Source of the DNA: Sphingomonas metalli
GTDB taxonomy: Bacteria > Pseudomonadota > Alphaproteobacteria > Sphingomonadales > Sphingomonadaceae
Length of the DNA: 64,000 nucleotides
Direction of reading: 5' to 3'
Assembly: GCF_014641735.1 (NCBI RefSeq)
Contig: NZ_BMIH01000001.1
Location: 372,001 to 436,000, forward strand
Shown: piece after piece, positions 63,904 through 64,000 of the stretch
How positions within the stretch are numbered: the first letter of the stretch is position 1
Layout of the letters: each line of letters opens with the position of its first letter
Notes under the pieces: model-generated
The model's input: the letters and a program-made list of their open reading frames with translations, nothing else
Told to the model about the DNA's origin: nothing
Database searches by the model: none
Made by a program: the position numbers and the translations under genes

Positions 63904-64000
63904 CGCGAGAGTCGCAACAGCGCCCTCTTTCCCTCGTCATCCCGGACGTGTTCCGGGATCCACCGTGCCGCACGATCGATGGCTTGAGCCTTTGCGGAAC
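63904..64000 (+). repeat. second copy of the MITE-like repeat, truncated by the window end
   Basis: CGCGAGAGTCGCAACAGCGC and onward through CTCGTCATCCCGGACGTGTT match the left half of the element at 31944 with about 85% identity over 64 bases, then continue with lower similarity. The right half is beyond the window. Confidence 0.75.

Overview
The window is high-GC (roughly two thirds G+C), gene-dense DNA from an alphaproteobacterium, most likely Sphingomonas or a close relative in the Sphingomonadaceae. This is inferred from the protein family variants (sphingomonad-type GshB, MraZ, FtsL, FtsQ, a PEP-CTERM protein), from EcfG-type general-stress promoters (GGAAC-N17-CGTT), from the many palindromic intergenic repeats, and from frequent ATGA/GTGA start-stop overlaps. 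I see no phage, plasmid, integron or CRISPR locus and no rRNA or tRNA gene. It reads as a core chromosomal segment.

Layout. 1-9.6 kb: truncated yraN, gshB, a DedA membrane protein, a coupled minus-strand trio (FNT channel, unknown membrane protein, DUF2256), trmB, DUF2721, a 46-codon small ORF behind a stress-type promoter, an exported M20 amidohydrolase, fpr and uvrB. 9.6-17.4 kb: a PRC-barrel/DUF3597 stress operon, a lipoprotein, a short transcription unit with an 18-codon ORF behind an almost full-length Shine-Dalgarno sequence, a hemerythrin, class I fumarase and a GGDEF-EAL-PilZ protein. 17.4-22 kb: nrdA and nrdB, separated by a repeat-flanked DUF559 gene and two small genes. 22-31 kb: HNH protein, outer-membrane barrel, an acidic protein coupled to a MliC-like lipoprotein, a Bcr/CflA pump, a 2OG-Fe(II) oxygenase, and glnE-bcp-DUF455. 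31-41 kb: an M23 peptidase, tatABC-nagZ-SPOR-argS in one direction, then dgt and a TPR/SPOR protein.

41.4-60.4 kb is an almost complete division and cell wall (dcw) cluster on the minus strand: mraZ-rsmH-ftsL-ftsI-murE-murF-mraY-murD-ftsW-murG-murC-(66 aa ORF)-murB-ddl-ftsQ-ftsA-ftsZ. It covers peptidoglycan precursor synthesis from UDP-MurNAc to lipid II, septal synthesis (FtsW/FtsI) and the Z-ring. Genes are tightly coupled, except for two palindromic elements placed directly before murC and ddl. A third palindromic element lies inside murD, in frame. 60.4-64 kb: mraZ upstream region with GGG-rich boxes, a PEP-CTERM protein, a PLP-dependent cysteine synthase with a small membrane protein, a lipoprotein with a clear intrinsic terminator, and the first half of a second copy of a MITE-like repeat.

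No single novel system is obvious. The most unusual signals are the palindromic element translated inside MurD, the elements that supply ribosome-binding sites in the dcw cluster, the short ORF with near-complete anti-SD complementarity, and the repeat-flanked DUF559 gene splitting nrdA and nrdB.
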